Source: Erysipelotrichaceae bacterium (GTDB lineage: Bacteria; Bacillota_I; Bacilli_A; RFN20; CAG-826). From it: a stretch of 64,000 bases of DNA. The stretch is from contig SVBB01000003.1 in the NCBI GenBank assembly GCA_015059105.1, forward strand, positions 1 through 64,000, read 5' to 3'. Of the stretch, positions 16,444 through 25,383 are shown piece after piece. Every line of letters starts with the position of its first letter. Position 1 is the first letter of the stretch. The notes under the pieces are model-generated. The model had not been told where the DNA came from. It did no database searches and worked only from the letters and a program-made list of their open reading frames with translations. The translations under genes were made by a program, and so were the position numbers.

Positions 16444-17509
16444 TTTTACAGTTGGACCAGTTCAATCTCCTGAAGAAGTGAGAAAAATTGGTGCTGAGAA
16501 TGTACCTTATTTTAGGACTGAAGAATTTTCAGAAGTCATGAAAGAAAATGAAAGATTAATGCTTGAATTTTCTGGCGCTCCAGAAAAGTCGAGAGCTATT
16601 TTTATGACATGTTCAAGTACTGGTTCTATGGAAGCTATAGTTATGAATTGTCTTAACAAAAACGACAAGGTTCTTGTTGTTAACGGAGGTAGTTTTGGTG
16701 AAAGATTTGTTCAACTTTGTGAAATTCACTCTTTGAATTATGAAGAAATCAAACTTAATCACGGTACCGCTTTGACCAGAAACCGTTTATTTGAATACGA
16801 CAACAAAGGTTTTACAGCACTGTTAGTAAATGTTGACGAAACCTCAACTGGTGTTTTATATGATGTAAATTTGTTAGGTGAATTTTGCAAGAAGAATAAT
16901 ATGTTCTTTGTTTGTGATTGCGTCTCATCTTTTTTAGCAGACCCATTTAGTATGGAGAAATGTGGCGCGAATGTAATGATTACTGGATCACAAAAAGTTA
17001 TGGCATGTCCTCCTGGTGTTTCAATAATTGTTCTTGATCCAACAGCATTAAAGCGTGTTGAAGAAAATAATGTAATGTCTATGTACTTTAACTTAAAATC
17101 AGCCTTAAAAGATGGAGAAAGAGGTCAAACACCATTTACTCCCGCTGTTGGAATTCTTTTACAAATTAATGCAAGATTAAAGTCTATAAAAGCTAGCGGA
17201 GGAGCAAAATCAGAAATTGATAAAGTTGCTCAACAAGCCGAAGATTTTAGAAGAAAAATAAAGGAGTTGCCATTTGAGCTTGTTTCAGAATCTCCAGCTA
17301 ACGGAGTTACTCCTATTCACCCACTAAATGCCAACGCATACGAGGTTTTCTTATGTTTAAAAAATGAGTATAACATTTGGGTATGTCCTAATGGTGGCGA
17401 TATGCGCAACACAATATTCCGTGTTGGCCATATGGGAGACCTTTCTTTTAAGGACAACGATGCATTAATTGAAGCATTAAGGGATATGCAAAAGAGAGGT
17501 CTAATATGA
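16436..17509 (+). CDS. Class V PLP-dependent aminotransferase
   Basis: A 357-aa aminotransferase of the class V fold, which includes phosphoserine and 2-aminoethylphosphonate transaminases. Key segments are [13 protein letters not shown] at the start, [13 protein letters not shown] (PLP phosphate contact), [26 protein letters not shown] and the lysine block [12 protein letters not shown], where K is the Schiff-base residue. The GTG start at 16436 is chosen because AAGGAG sits 8 nt upstream and the conserved N-terminus begins there; an upstream in-frame ATG would lie inside the preceding gene. It is directly followed (4-nt overlap) by a cytidylyltransferase fusion, so it probably supplies an amino-phospho-alcohol for CDP activation. 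The true substrate is unknown. Confidence 0.85.
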   Translation: MINFTVGPVQSPEEVRKIGAENVPYFRTEEFSEVMKENERLMLEFSGAPEKSRAIFMTCSSTGSMEAIVMNCLNKNDKVLVVNGGSFGERFVQLCEIHSLNYEEIKLNHGTALTRNRLFEYDNKGFTALLVNVDETSTGVLYDVNLLGEFCKKNNMFFVCDCVSSFLADPFSMEKCGANVMITGSQKVMACPPGVSIIVLDPTALKRVEENNVMSMYFNLKSALKDGERGQTPFTPAVGILLQINARLKSIKASGGAKSEIDKVAQQAEDFRRKIKELPFELVSESPANGVTPIHPLNANAYEVFLCLKNEYNIWVCPNGGDMRNTIFRVGHMGDLSFKDNDALIEALRDMQKRGLI

Positions 17510-18762
17510 TTAAAGTTATTACTTATGGAACATATGACCTTCTTCACTATGGTCATATACGTTTATTGGAAAGAGCAAAGGCTCTTGGTGATTATTTAAT
17601 TGTCGGAATTACCTCTGATGATTTTGATAAAAGTAGAGGAAAAATTAATAATCAGCAATCGTTAATGGAAAGAATTGCAGCTGTAAGAGAAACCGGGATT
17701 GCTGATGAGATAATTGTAGAAGAGTATGAAGGCCAAAAAATTGATGATATCAAAAGATATGGAGTAGATATTTTTACAGTTGGGTCGGATTGGGTTGGAA
17801 AATTTGATTATCTTAATGAATATTGTAAAGTTGTTTATTTAGAAAGAACTCAAGGCATTTCAAGTTCTGAAATTAGAGCAAAACAACGAACATTAAAAAT
17901 ATTTTCTGATAATAAACGAGGCGTTGAAAAGAAATTCGTAATGGAGGCAGATTTTGTTAATGGAATTGAAATTTCTAGTGATGAATACGATGCCAAATAT
18001 ATAGTCTCGCTTCCTAAATGCCACTACAATGATATAAAGAATGAACTTTCACGTTGTAAAAGCGTTATTTGTGAATCACCAATTACGTGTAGCGCAAACC
18101 AAACGAAAGAGTTGTTTGAATTAGCTAAAAACAACAAGTGCTTTTTGTTTGATGGCCTTAAGACGGCTTATTCAACTGCTTTTTCTAGAATGTTGCTTTT
18201 AGTTAAAAGTGGGGTAATAGGTGATATTGTTTCAGTAGATGCAACATGTACCAGCATGGCAGATTTTAATGAGTCAGATGATATTGGCAATAAGTGGAAC
18301 AGCATTTGTGCATGGGGTCCTATTGCATTATTGCCTGTGTTTAGAATCTTGGGTACAAATTACAAACAAAAAAGAATAACAACAAAGTGGATTGACAAAA
18401 AAGAAAAGTTTGATGCATTCACTAAAATAGATTTTATTTATGATAATGCGGTTGCCTCTATTAAAGTGGCTAAAAAAGCTAAGTCAGAAGGCGAACTTAT
18501 TGTCACCGGCACAAAAGGATATATTGTAGTACCTGCTCCATGGTGGAAAACCGATTATTTTGAGGTAAGATACGAGAATCCTCAAGATAATAAAAGGTAT
18601 TTTTATCAACTAGATGGAGAAGGGATTAGGTATGAGATTGCTGCTTTTGCTAAGTCAATTTCAGCCATGAAAAATTTCTCTAATGTACCTATCGACATTT
18701 CAATAGCAATTAGCAAAATTTTAGAAGACTTTTATAATGGTGACATTGTTGAGATTGGGTAG
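17506..18762 (+). CDS. Fusion of TagD-like cytidylyltransferase and Gfo/Idh/MocA-like oxidoreductase domain
   Basis: A 418-aa two-domain protein. Residues 1-130 are a TagD/cytidylyltransferase domain with [19 protein letters not shown] (HxGH), [16 protein letters not shown] and the ISSSEIRAK (ISTSxIR-like) end. Residues about 140-418 resemble the Gfo/Idh/MocA oxidoreductase fold: [26 protein letters not shown] matches the E-K-P/L segment and a [28 protein letters not shown] segment matches the beta-sheet domain. The classic N-terminal GxGxxG is not seen, so the second half may be incomplete or recruit its partner differently. It overlaps the aminotransferase gene by 4 nt. Together with LicD at 13250 these genes suggest making and transferring a CDP-activated amino-polyol. 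Confidence 0.75.
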   Translation: MIKVITYGTYDLLHYGHIRLLERAKALGDYLIVGITSDDFDKSRGKINNQQSLMERIAAVRETGIADEIIVEEYEGQKIDDIKRYGVDIFTVGSDWVGKFDYLNEYCKVVYLERTQGISSSEIRAKQRTLKIFSDNKRGVEKKFVMEADFVNGIEISSDEYDAKYIVSLPKCHYNDIKNELSRCKSVICESPITCSANQTKELFELAKNNKCFLFDGLKTAYSTAFSRMLLLVKSGVIGDIVSVDATCTSMADFNESDDIGNKWNSICAWGPIALLPVFRILGTNYKQKRITTKWIDKKEKFDAFTKIDFIYDNAVASIKVAKKAKSEGELIVTGTKGYIVVPAPWWKTDYFEVRYENPQDNKRYFYQLDGEGIRYEIAAFAKSISAMKNFSNVPIDISIAISKILEDFYNGDIVEIG

Positions 18763-18801
18763 AAACTAAAAATGTTAATACGTATTTGCTCTTCAAGCAT
18801 T

Positions 18802-18919
18802 GTGAACGTTTGATTCACATAAAGTTAATGTGGACTTTGTAAGGTCCATTGTAACGTTTGAAGTAGGAATAAGAGATTACCAATTTGATATGGCCCTACA
18901 TGGATTGGTGAACGTATGA
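18802..18919. repeat. Three copies of a GTxAACGTWTGA motif in an intergenic spacer
   Basis: GTGAACGTTTGA (18802), GTAACGTTTGA (18851) and GTGAACGTATGA (18908) lie in the 218-bp spacer between the cytidylyltransferase fusion and the FucNAc genes. Small hairpins (GTGAA/TTCAC and GGACTT/AAGGTCC) overlap them. This is the largest gap in the intact part of the first operon, so it may be a regulatory or recombination point. No promoter is clear. Confidence 0.4.
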
Positions 18920-18980
18920 AACAAAACCAAGGATGATTTGAGAAAGAAGTATAAGGATAGAAATAAAGGAGGCATTTATT

Positions 18981-20018
18981 ATGTCATTTTTTAAAGATAA
19001 GGTTTTATTGATTACTGGAGGTACAGGTTCCTTCGGTTCTACTGTTTTAAGAAGATTTATTGAAACAGATATTAAGGAGATTCGTGTTTTTTCACGTGAC
19101 GAGAAGAAACAAGATGATTTAAGACATGAATTGCAAGTTAAATATCCTGATGCTTATGCAAAAGTTAAGTTCCATATTGGGGATGTACGTTCTTTAGATT
19201 CTTGTAGAGATGTTATGCATGGGGTTGATTATGTTTTCCATGCTGCCGCATTAAAACAAGTTCCATCATGTGAATTCTTCCCAATGGAAGCAGTGAGAAC
19301 AAACATTATTGGCACTGACAATGTTTTGACAGCTGCAATTGATGCTGAAGTGAAAGCGGTTATTTGTTTATCAACTGATAAAGCCGCATATCCAATTAAC
19401 GCAATGGGTAAATCCAAAGCGTTAGAAGAGTCAGTCGCGATTGCTAAATCCAGAAATAGCAGAAACACAAAGATTTGCTGCACTAGATACGGTAATGTTA
19501 TGTGCTCTAGAGGATCTGTTATTCCTCTATGGATTGACCAAATTAAAGGTGGCAACCCAATAACCATTACTTCTGGTGAAATGACTAGATTCATTATGTC
19601 TCTTGAAGAAGCTGTTGATTTAGTTATGTTTGCAATGGAGCATGGTGAAAATGGTGACTTATTAATACAAAAAGCCCCAGCGTGTGATATACAAACACAA
19701 GCAGAAGCTGTATGTGAATTATTCGGTGGTAAAAAAGAAGATATTAGAGTTATTGGTATCAGACATGGTGAAAAGATGTATGAAACACTTTTAACTGATG
19801 AAGAATGTGCACATGCGATTGATATGGGTAACTACTATAGAGTTCCTTGTGATAATAGAGGACTTAACTATGATAAGTTCTTCAACAAAGGTGAAAAGAG
19901 AACTGAATTAACAGCGTTTAATTCCAATAATACAAAATTATTGAATGTCGAAGAAGTTAAAGAGAAGTTATTAACTCTTACATATATTCAAGAAAGACTT
20001 GCTGAAGAGAATAAATGA
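18981..20018 (+). CDS. fnlA: UDP-GlcNAc 4,6-dehydratase/5-epimerase of the FnlA/CapE type
   Basis: First enzyme of UDP-N-acetyl-L-fucosamine synthesis, a 345-aa cytosolic SDR. It has LLITGGTGSFGSTVL (NAD-binding glycine motif, about 9-23), HAAALKQVPSCEFFPMEAVRTNIIGT, and STDKAAYPINAMGKSK, where the M-x-x-x-K form of the active-site pair is typical of the FlaA1/CapE group. AAAGGAGG lies upstream of the ATG. It is followed by the 2-epimerase and CapF-type genes in an overlapping set, which fixes the pathway. The gene order CapE-CapG-CapF differs from the common E-F-G order. Confidence 0.9.
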   Translation: MSFFKDKVLLITGGTGSFGSTVLRRFIETDIKEIRVFSRDEKKQDDLRHELQVKYPDAYAKVKFHIGDVRSLDSCRDVMHGVDYVFHAAALKQVPSCEFFPMEAVRTNIIGTDNVLTAAIDAEVKAVICLSTDKAAYPINAMGKSKALEESVAIAKSRNSRNTKICCTRYGNVMCSRGSVIPLWIDQIKGGNPITITSGEMTRFIMSLEEAVDLVMFAMEHGENGDLLIQKAPACDIQTQAEAVCELFGGKKEDIRVIGIRHGEKMYETLLTDEECAHAIDMGNYYRVPCDNRGLNYDKFFNKGEKRTELTAFNSNNTKLLNVEEVKEKLLTLTYIQERLAEENK

Positions 20019-20035
20019 CAAGGAGGTGTTTGCTT

Positions 20036-21193
20036 ATGTGGAAGAATAATGGCAAAACCAAATTATTAATCATCTGTGGTACAAGACCAGAGATTATTCG
20101 TCTTGCTGCCGTGATGAAAAGAAGTAGAGAATATCTAGATACAGTTATTTGTTATACTAACCAAAATTATGACAAAAACTTATCAATAGTATTTTGGGAA
20201 GATTTTGAATTAGGCGGACCAGATGTATTATTACATGTCGCTGGTAAAAACCTTGGTGAAACATGTGCGAATATCATCTCTCAAACATATGATTTAATGG
20301 TGAAATTAAAACCTGATGCAGTACTTGTGTTAGGTGATACAAATAGTTGCTTATCTGCTATCAATGCAAAGAGATTACATATTCCAGTATTCCATATGGA
20401 AGCTGGTAATAGATGTAAGGATGAATGCTTACCAGAAGAAACTAATAGAAGAATTGTTGATATCATCTCTGATGTCAATCTCCCATATAGTGAGGCCGCG
20501 AGAAGATATCTTATTGAATGCGGTATGCCTAAAGAAAGAACATATGTTACTGGTTCCCCAATGGCAGAAGTTTTAACAATGAATTTAGATAAGATTAAAA
20601 GTAGTGATGTTCTTAAGAGATTAGGCTTAAAGAAAGATGGATATATCTTATTATCTGCTCATAGAGAAGAGAATTTAGATAGTGATAAGAACTTTAATAA
20701 CTTATTTACTGCTATCAATGAATTAGCGAAGAAATACGATATGCCTATCTTATATTCTTGCCATCCACGTAGCAAAAAGAAATTAGAAGCAACTGGATTT
20801 AAACTTGATCCAAGAGTGAGAGTTAATGAACCATTAGGATTCAATGATTACAACAACTTACAAATGAATGCATTAGCGGTTGTTTCCGATAGTGGTACTC
20901 TTCCAGAAGAATCATCCTTCTATTTATCTATCAACCATCCAATTGCAGCGGTTTGTATTAGGACAAGTACAGAAAGACCAGAAGCAGTAGAAGCTGGTGA
21001 TTTCATCATCGCGGGTATTACAACCAATGAATTATTACAGGCTACTGATATGGCAATTGAAATGAAACGTAATGGTGTACTTGGCAAACCATGTCCGGAT
21101 TATACAGATTTAAATGTTTCTATGAAAGTAGTGAGAATCATTCAATCATATACAAATATTGTTAATAGAATGGTTTGGAGAAAGGATCAATAA
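20036..21193 (+). CDS. Non-hydrolysing UDP-sugar 2-epimerase, FnlC/CapG type
   Basis: WecB-family epimerase of 385 aa, which in this context makes UDP-N-acetyl-L-fucosamine from its talo isomer. Motifs include IICGTRPEIIRL at the start, LGDTNSCLSA, PVFHMEAGNRCKDECLPEETNRRI, LLSAHREEN, SDSGTLPEESSF and CIRTSTERPEAVEAG. The start at 20036 is preferred over one at 20015 because AGGAGGTG lies 7 nt upstream of it, between the stop of the previous gene and the ATG. Its TAA overlaps the next ATG. Two decayed fragments of related 2-epimerase genes occur at 22410 and 25047. Confidence 0.9.
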   Translation: MWKNNGKTKLLIICGTRPEIIRLAAVMKRSREYLDTVICYTNQNYDKNLSIVFWEDFELGGPDVLLHVAGKNLGETCANIISQTYDLMVKLKPDAVLVLGDTNSCLSAINAKRLHIPVFHMEAGNRCKDECLPEETNRRIVDIISDVNLPYSEAARRYLIECGMPKERTYVTGSPMAEVLTMNLDKIKSSDVLKRLGLKKDGYILLSAHREENLDSDKNFNNLFTAINELAKKYDMPILYSCHPRSKKKLEATGFKLDPRVRVNEPLGFNDYNNLQMNALAVVSDSGTLPEESSFYLSINHPIAAVCIRTSTERPEAVEAGDFIIAGITTNELLQATDMAIEMKRNGVLGKPCPDYTDLNVSMKVVRIIQSYTNIVNRMVWRKDQ

Positions 21194-22386
21194 TGAATAT
21201 CCTTGTTACAGGCGCGAAAGGGATGGTTGGAACATCCCTAGTCAATAACTTAAAGAATATTAGGGACGGCAAGAATAAAACCCGTCCTAATATCGTTATT
21301 GATGAAATATATGAATATGATATTGGTGATGAAGCTAAGTTAGATGAATATTGTTCTAAATGTGATTTTGTATTCAATCTAGCAGGAGTGAATAGACCAA
21401 CAAATCCTGAAGACTTTATGAAAGGGAATTTTGGCTTTGCATCTACTCTATTAGATACACTTAAGAAACATAATAATAAATCACCTATTATGTTATCTTC
21501 TTCTATCCAAGCAACCTTAGCGGGTCGCTTTGGTAATAGCGAATATGGTAGAAGCAAATTAGCAGGTGAAGAATTATTCTTTGAATATGGAAAAGATAAT
21601 AACGTTAAAGTTGCCGTGTATCGCTTCCCTAATTTAATGGGCCATTCTAGACCAAAATATAATTCAGCTGTATCAACTTTTTGTTGGGCAGTTGCAAATG
21701 ATGAAGAATTCACAGTGAATGATAGAAGTACTGAATTAGAATTACTTTATATTGATGACCTTGTAGAAGGCATGTATGACCTTCTTGAAGGGAAAGAACA
21801 ACACTGCGAATTTGAAGGTGTAGAAACCGTTTTAAAACAAGATGGCAGATATTGCTGTGTCCCAGTTGTTCATAAGGTTACATTAGGTGAGATTGTCGAT
21901 TTATTAGAGGAATTCAAAGAGCAACCAATATCATTAATGATGCCAAAAATACCTGCCGGTAGTTTTGCTAAGAAACTATTTTCTTTATATCTATCTTATT
22001 TACCAAAAGAAAAATTTAAATATGGTTTAAAGATGAATGTTGATGATAGGGGGTCTTTTACTGAATTAGTTCACACATTAGATTGTGGACAAGTATCAAT
22101 CAATATTTCTAAACCAGGTATTACAAAAGGTAATCATTGGCATAATTCTAAATGGGAACAATTTATAGTGGTTTCTGGCCATGCATTGATACAAGAAAGA
22201 AATATTAACACAGGTGAGTTTATTGAATTTGAAGTAAGTGGAGATAAGATTGAAGCAGTATATATGATTCCAGGATGGACTCATAATATTATCAATTTAT
22301 CTAAAACTGAAAACCTTGTTACAGTGATGACTTGTAACGAGATATTCAATAAAGAAAGACCAGATACATTTTTTGAAAAGGTGTAA
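21193..22386 (+). CDS. CapF/FnlB-type reductase with C-terminal cupin
   Basis: Bifunctional enzyme of 397 aa in UDP-L-FucNAc synthesis. The N-terminal SDR domain (MNILVTGAKGMVGTSLVNNL; catalytic SEYGRSKLAGE near 113-123) reduces the keto sugar, and a C-terminal cupin (about 275-397, with KGNHWHNSKWEQFIVVSG metal-ligand histidines) catalyses epimerisation. The start at 21193 has AAAGGA 6 nt upstream and matches the conserved N-terminus. It completes the FnlA-FnlC-FnlB set and is the last intact gene of the first operon; decayed gene fragments begin directly after it. Confidence 0.9.
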   Translation: MNILVTGAKGMVGTSLVNNLKNIRDGKNKTRPNIVIDEIYEYDIGDEAKLDEYCSKCDFVFNLAGVNRPTNPEDFMKGNFGFASTLLDTLKKHNNKSPIMLSSSIQATLAGRFGNSEYGRSKLAGEELFFEYGKDNNVKVAVYRFPNLMGHSRPKYNSAVSTFCWAVANDEEFTVNDRSTELELLYIDDLVEGMYDLLEGKEQHCEFEGVETVLKQDGRYCCVPVVHKVTLGEIVDLLEEFKEQPISLMMPKIPAGSFAKKLFSLYLSYLPKEKFKYGLKMNVDDRGSFTELVHTLDCGQVSINISKPGITKGNHWHNSKWEQFIVVSGHALIQERNINTGEFIEFEVSGDKIEAVYMIPGWTHNIINLSKTENLVTVMTCNEIFNKERPDTFFEKV

Positions 22387-22409
22387 TACCCGCCCCTCGA
22401 CCATCGTAA

Positions 22410-22691
22410 CGATTGAACAGCGGGGAAATACAAGAAGAAGCCCCTGCATATGGTGTTCCTGTCCTTGTTATGAGAGATACTACAGAAAGACCAGAAGGTG
22501 TAGAAGCAGGTACTCTTAAATTAGTAGGCACTAATGAAGAAGTTATTTATAGCGAATTTACTAAGCTATTAGATAACAAAGAAGAATATGCAAAGATGGC
22601 TAAAGCTGTTAATCCATATGGTGATGGTTATGCTTGTGAAAGAATAGCAGATATACTTGAAGAAAAAGAATATCAGGAGTGGGTGAATTAA
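22410..22691 (+). pseudogene. C-terminal fragment of a WecB-type UDP-GlcNAc 2-epimerase
   Basis: About 93 codons that start abruptly at SGEIQEEAPAYGVPVLVMRDTTERPEGVEAG, the conserved C-terminal block of UDP-GlcNAc 2-epimerases, and end in a normal stop. The preceding three quarters of the gene are missing. It is joined to the capF stop by a short GC-rich stretch with the small palindrome ATCGT-A-ACGAT (about 22402-22412) inside CCCGC/GCGGG arms. It is more like classical MnaA than the FucNAc epimerase upstream, so it is debris of an older polysaccharide gene set. Confidence 0.85.
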
Positions 22692-22742
22692 TTATTAAGG
22701 GCGTCCCCTTCGAACTCGTAAGCGATTGAGTGTGTTGCGATA

Positions 22743-22982
22743 GTGGAAGCAATTAAATATGTAGATCAAGTAGTACCTCAAAAAAGATATGATATTGAAG
22801 GCAAGATAGAAACTGTTAAGAAATATAGTATTAATGTAATGTTTGTTGGTTCTGATTGTTAAGGAACTGATAAATAGAATAAGATTGGAAACGAATTAGA
22901 GAAGATTGGTTGTAGAGTTATTATCTACCACATACCGATGGTATAAGTAGCGCCATATTAAGAAATATAATAGATAAATAGT
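22743..22982 (+). pseudogene. Decayed TagD (glycerol-3-phosphate cytidylyltransferase) 3' fragment
   Basis: Translating from 22743 gives VEAIKYVDQVVPQKRYD, ETVKKYSINVMFVGSDC, stop, GTDK, stop, NKIGNELEKIGCRVIIYH. This matches the C-terminal half of TagD-type cytidylyltransferases with two in-frame stops, one at a conserved tryptophan position, and a later frameshift. The N-terminal HxGH region is absent. It suggests that a teichoic-acid-like CDP-glycerol pathway once lay here, in keeping with the TagF-like genes that remain at 5855 and 47666. Confidence 0.8.
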
Positions 22983-23036
22983 TTTGATATTGTTGGATGG
23001 TATCTTTCGGATTAAAGTAATTGTCGATTAAATTTT

Positions 23037-24074
23037 ATGAGATTTGATTCTTCTTTGTATAGAATTTGGAAAAAGCGCCAGAATGATAAGGCTTTGAAAA
23101 GACGCACTGCAAGAAAAGATAAAAAGAGGAGATTAAGAAGAGCAATCCAAGAAAACAATAAGGCACTCAAAAAGAATCCGAATTATGATGTTGAACTAAA
23201 ACAATATCGCTTTGAAGCTCCTCCAAATTTTAGCATTATTTCGAACCCAACTGAAACATTAAAGGTTTTTGACTCGTTGCTTCATTATATTAACAATAAT
23301 AACAGCTCGCATAATGAGATTTTTGTTGATGTGGATCTTGTAAATCACTTATCTATTGACTCTATTATGTACTTGCTTTGTATTTTGAATAATTTAAATA
23401 AGGCGAAAAAATACCATTTTTCAGGCAATTATCCACGTGATGCGAAAACAAAGAAAATGTTTTTTGATTCTGGGTTTAACAAATATGTTGATAGCAAAGT
23501 TCCCGAGGACATAAACCGACAAACAGAGAATATTCAAATTACATCAGGGAAAAATATTGACACTTCACTCGCTAAAATGATCACAGATTTTATTAGAAAA
23601 AAATCTAAAACAGGAAACTCTTATCATTATATTTACGAAATGATGATTGAACTTATGGGGAATACTTGGAAGCATGCATATGAAGGAGATATTAGTGATT
23701 TGTTTGATACGTGTTGGTATTGTTATGTTGAAACCGACAATGAAAAGGCTAAAATTACTTTTATGGACACTGGAATTGGGATTCCTAAATCAATCCACAA
23801 ACGAATGAGCGAAAAAATTGACGTTTTTGGTTTCCATAAAGATTCAGAATACATAGCATCGGCATTGAGAGGAGAAGGAAGAACTGAAACACAATTATCA
23901 AATAGAGGAAAAGGTTTACCATTTTTTGTAGAAATAGTCAATGATAGTTATATAGAGAAAATTAGAATTGTATCGCTTAAGGGCGATGTTTGCGTTGAAA
24001 AGAACAACATCGTAAAAACCGAAATAGACAAGAGTTTTTATGGTACATTATATTATTGGGAAGTAATATTATAG
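23037..24074 (+). CDS. GHKL-type ATP-binding protein
   Basis: A 345-aa soluble protein with a basic, probably helical N-terminus (about 10-60, many K/R) and a histidine-kinase-like ATPase domain in the C-terminal half. The domain has an N-box IYEMMIELMGNTWKHAY (about 200-216), a G1 box FMDTGIGIPKSI (about 243) and a G2 box LSNRGKGLPFFVEIV (about 285-300). No DHp domain or phospho-accepting histidine is seen, so it is not a sensor kinase. The next gene encodes a STAS-like DUF4325 protein, 9 nt downstream with a good ribosome binding site. That pairing recalls anti-sigma-type partner switching and is also seen in defence-rich regions. Function here is unproven. Confidence 0.75.
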   Translation: MRFDSSLYRIWKKRQNDKALKRRTARKDKKRRLRRAIQENNKALKKNPNYDVELKQYRFEAPPNFSIISNPTETLKVFDSLLHYINNNNSSHNEIFVDVDLVNHLSIDSIMYLLCILNNLNKAKKYHFSGNYPRDAKTKKMFFDSGFNKYVDSKVPEDINRQTENIQITSGKNIDTSLAKMITDFIRKKSKTGNSYHYIYEMMIELMGNTWKHAYEGDISDLFDTCWYCYVETDNEKAKITFMDTGIGIPKSIHKRMSEKIDVFGFHKDSEYIASALRGEGRTETQLSNRGKGLPFFVEIVNDSYIEKIRIVSLKGDVCVEKNNIVKTEIDKSFYGTLYYWEVIL

Positions 24075-24083
24075 GAGAAAGAT

Positions 24084-24416
24084 ATGTTGAAAATAGTAAT
24101 TGCGAGGGATTTCACCGACACTGTTGGTGGCAGATACATTAAAGAAGGCGATTATTCTGGTGAGCTGTTTAGAGAAGAAATTCTTGGACCTAAACTTAAA
24201 CAAGCGCTGGCGTCGAAAGATAATCTTCTTATCGATTTTGATGGTGGATATGGGTACCCAACATCTTTTTTAGAAGAATCGTTTGGAGGGCTTGTTAGAG
24301 ATGGCTTTGATAAAAAAGCAATACTGAATACCCTGTTGTTTAAATCTGAAGATAATCTTAAAATTGTTGAACGCGTGAAGAACTATATAATGGATGCTAA
24401 AGAAAATGAAAAATAA
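24084..24416 (+). CDS. STAS-like DUF4325 domain protein
   Basis: Small soluble protein (110 aa) with IARDFTDTVGGRYIKEGDYSGELFREEIL and LLIDFDGGYGYPTSFLEESFGGLVR. This is the DUF4325 pattern, a STAS-related fold with a conserved S-F-L-x-E-x-F segment. AGGAGA lies 8 nt upstream. It is encoded between the GHKL ATPase and a membrane protein whose gene it overlaps by 23 nt. By analogy with SpoIIAA-like proteins it could be the switching partner of the ATPase, but the serine phospho-site is not evident from sequence. Confidence 0.7.
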   Translation: MLKIVIARDFTDTVGGRYIKEGDYSGELFREEILGPKLKQALASKDNLLIDFDGGYGYPTSFLEESFGGLVRDGFDKKAILNTLLFKSEDNLKIVERVKNYIMDAKENEK

Positions 24417-24942
24417 AAGAATCATTATTTTGGTTATAATTATTACTTTGGTTATAGTCTCTATTATAGGTGCTGCATTAAGTTGGCATAATTGCTGGCA
24501 ATCATTTTGGTCGATATCAATTGGAGAGGTTGTTACAATTTTTATTGCAGTTTTCATTGCCTATATTGCGTCTCAATTCAAAAGCAATGAGAGCAAAATT
24601 AAGTATTATATAGAACAAGAGCTGAACACTCTTAGGAATATTGGGAACGATAATGTTTTATTCAATTTGCCAACAATAGGCAAAAACCTCTATAAGCAGG
24701 AAATAAATCTACTTTTCACAAAAATTGATAATATAATAGCCTGCTTAGAAAAAACAAAAAAAGATTTTGATTACGAAAAGGATATTGCCTACATTTCAAG
24801 TGAATTCAAAGAACTATCTGTTTTTGTTTCTGAAAAAATCGAAAACTATGATTATTTGGTTGAAAGCACAACCCTATATAGAAAGCATTTTAATAAAATA
24901 TCTGACAGATCTCTTGAGATTATTTTAAACTTATATAAGTGA
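24394..24942 (+). CDS. Small membrane-anchored protein, third gene of the GHKL/DUF4325 trio
   Basis: A 182-aa protein with two N-terminal membrane helices (about 7-28 and 37-58) followed by a mainly helical, charged cytosolic domain. No known domain is recognised. It may start at ATG 24394 or ATG 24406 and overlaps the DUF4325 gene, so the two are translated together. The layout (ATPase, STAS-like switch, two-helix membrane protein) suggests a signalling module ending in a membrane effector. It is followed by a 440-bp non-coding stretch with gene debris. Confidence 0.6.
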   Translation: MLKKMKNKRIIILVIIITLVIVSIIGAALSWHNCWQSFWSISIGEVVTIFIAVFIAYIASQFKSNESKIKYYIEQELNTLRNIGNDNVLFNLPTIGKNLYKQEINLLFTKIDNIIACLEKTKKDFDYEKDIAYISSEFKELSVFVSEKIENYDYLVESTTLYRKHFNKISDRSLEIILNLYK

Positions 24943-25046
24943 TTAGTGATAATTGTTTCTTTCGCATATAAACAATTTCCAGGTGGTTATGCTTTTAGAG
25001 CTTTTTCAACCTTTTAGATAGATGTTTAAGACTATGTTCTATTCAT

Positions 25047-25116
25047 CGATACGATATTACTGAGAGGCCAGGAGACATAGAAGCAGATGCATTAAAGTGA
25101 ACAGGAACAAGGGGTA
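25047..25116 (+). pseudogene. Second, shorter remnant of a WecB-type 2-epimerase
   Basis: RYDITERPGDIEADALK, stop, TGTRG at 25047-25116 aligns with MRDTTERPEGVEAGTLKLVGT of the fragment at 22410. Only about 23 codons remain, with an in-frame TGA. It lies in the 440-bp gap 24943-25383, which otherwise holds a hydrophobic fragment and no intact gene. Confidence 0.6.
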
Positions 25117-25240
25117 TTTTTTTATAACATTTTTTTGATAATAAAGAATATATTAAGTGCTTCATTAATACACGAGAATATTCATTCTTTTATGCAGTGA
25201 TTGTTATTAATTTTTATATACATTGATACTTAGCAGATAG

Positions 25241-25354
25241 ATTAATTCTTTACCAGCAAAGTGGCTTTCTATATTGACGGTTGCAATTGCTGTTGTAGGA
25301 GTTGTTGTTTCTGTGGTTGGATGGTTTGTGCATGCGCCTGTTAAACCGCAATAA
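25241..25354 (+). other. Short open stretch encoding one hydrophobic helix, probable debris
   Basis: An open stretch of 37 codons reads INSLPAKWLSILTVAIAVVG then a second valine/tryptophan-rich half ending HAPVKPQ-stop, that is, one membrane helix. No ATG or ribosome binding site is present, so it is more likely the tail of a lost membrane protein than a live gene. A small peptide starting at the internal TTG cannot be excluded. Confidence 0.3.
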
Positions 25355-25383
25355 TATCTTATAGTCTGTGTTAGGAAATCGAA

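Noticed and set aside
21162-21713. 183-codon minus-strand frame within the CapF gene
   Set aside because: It is opposite the Rossmann domain of CapF with conserved motifs. It is a shadow frame.
22698-22732. GC-rich junction sharing CTCGTAAGCGA with the tail of element E2 (2706-2716) as a recombination site
   Set aside because: The shared part is only 11 bp and not found at other junctions, so chance is not excluded.
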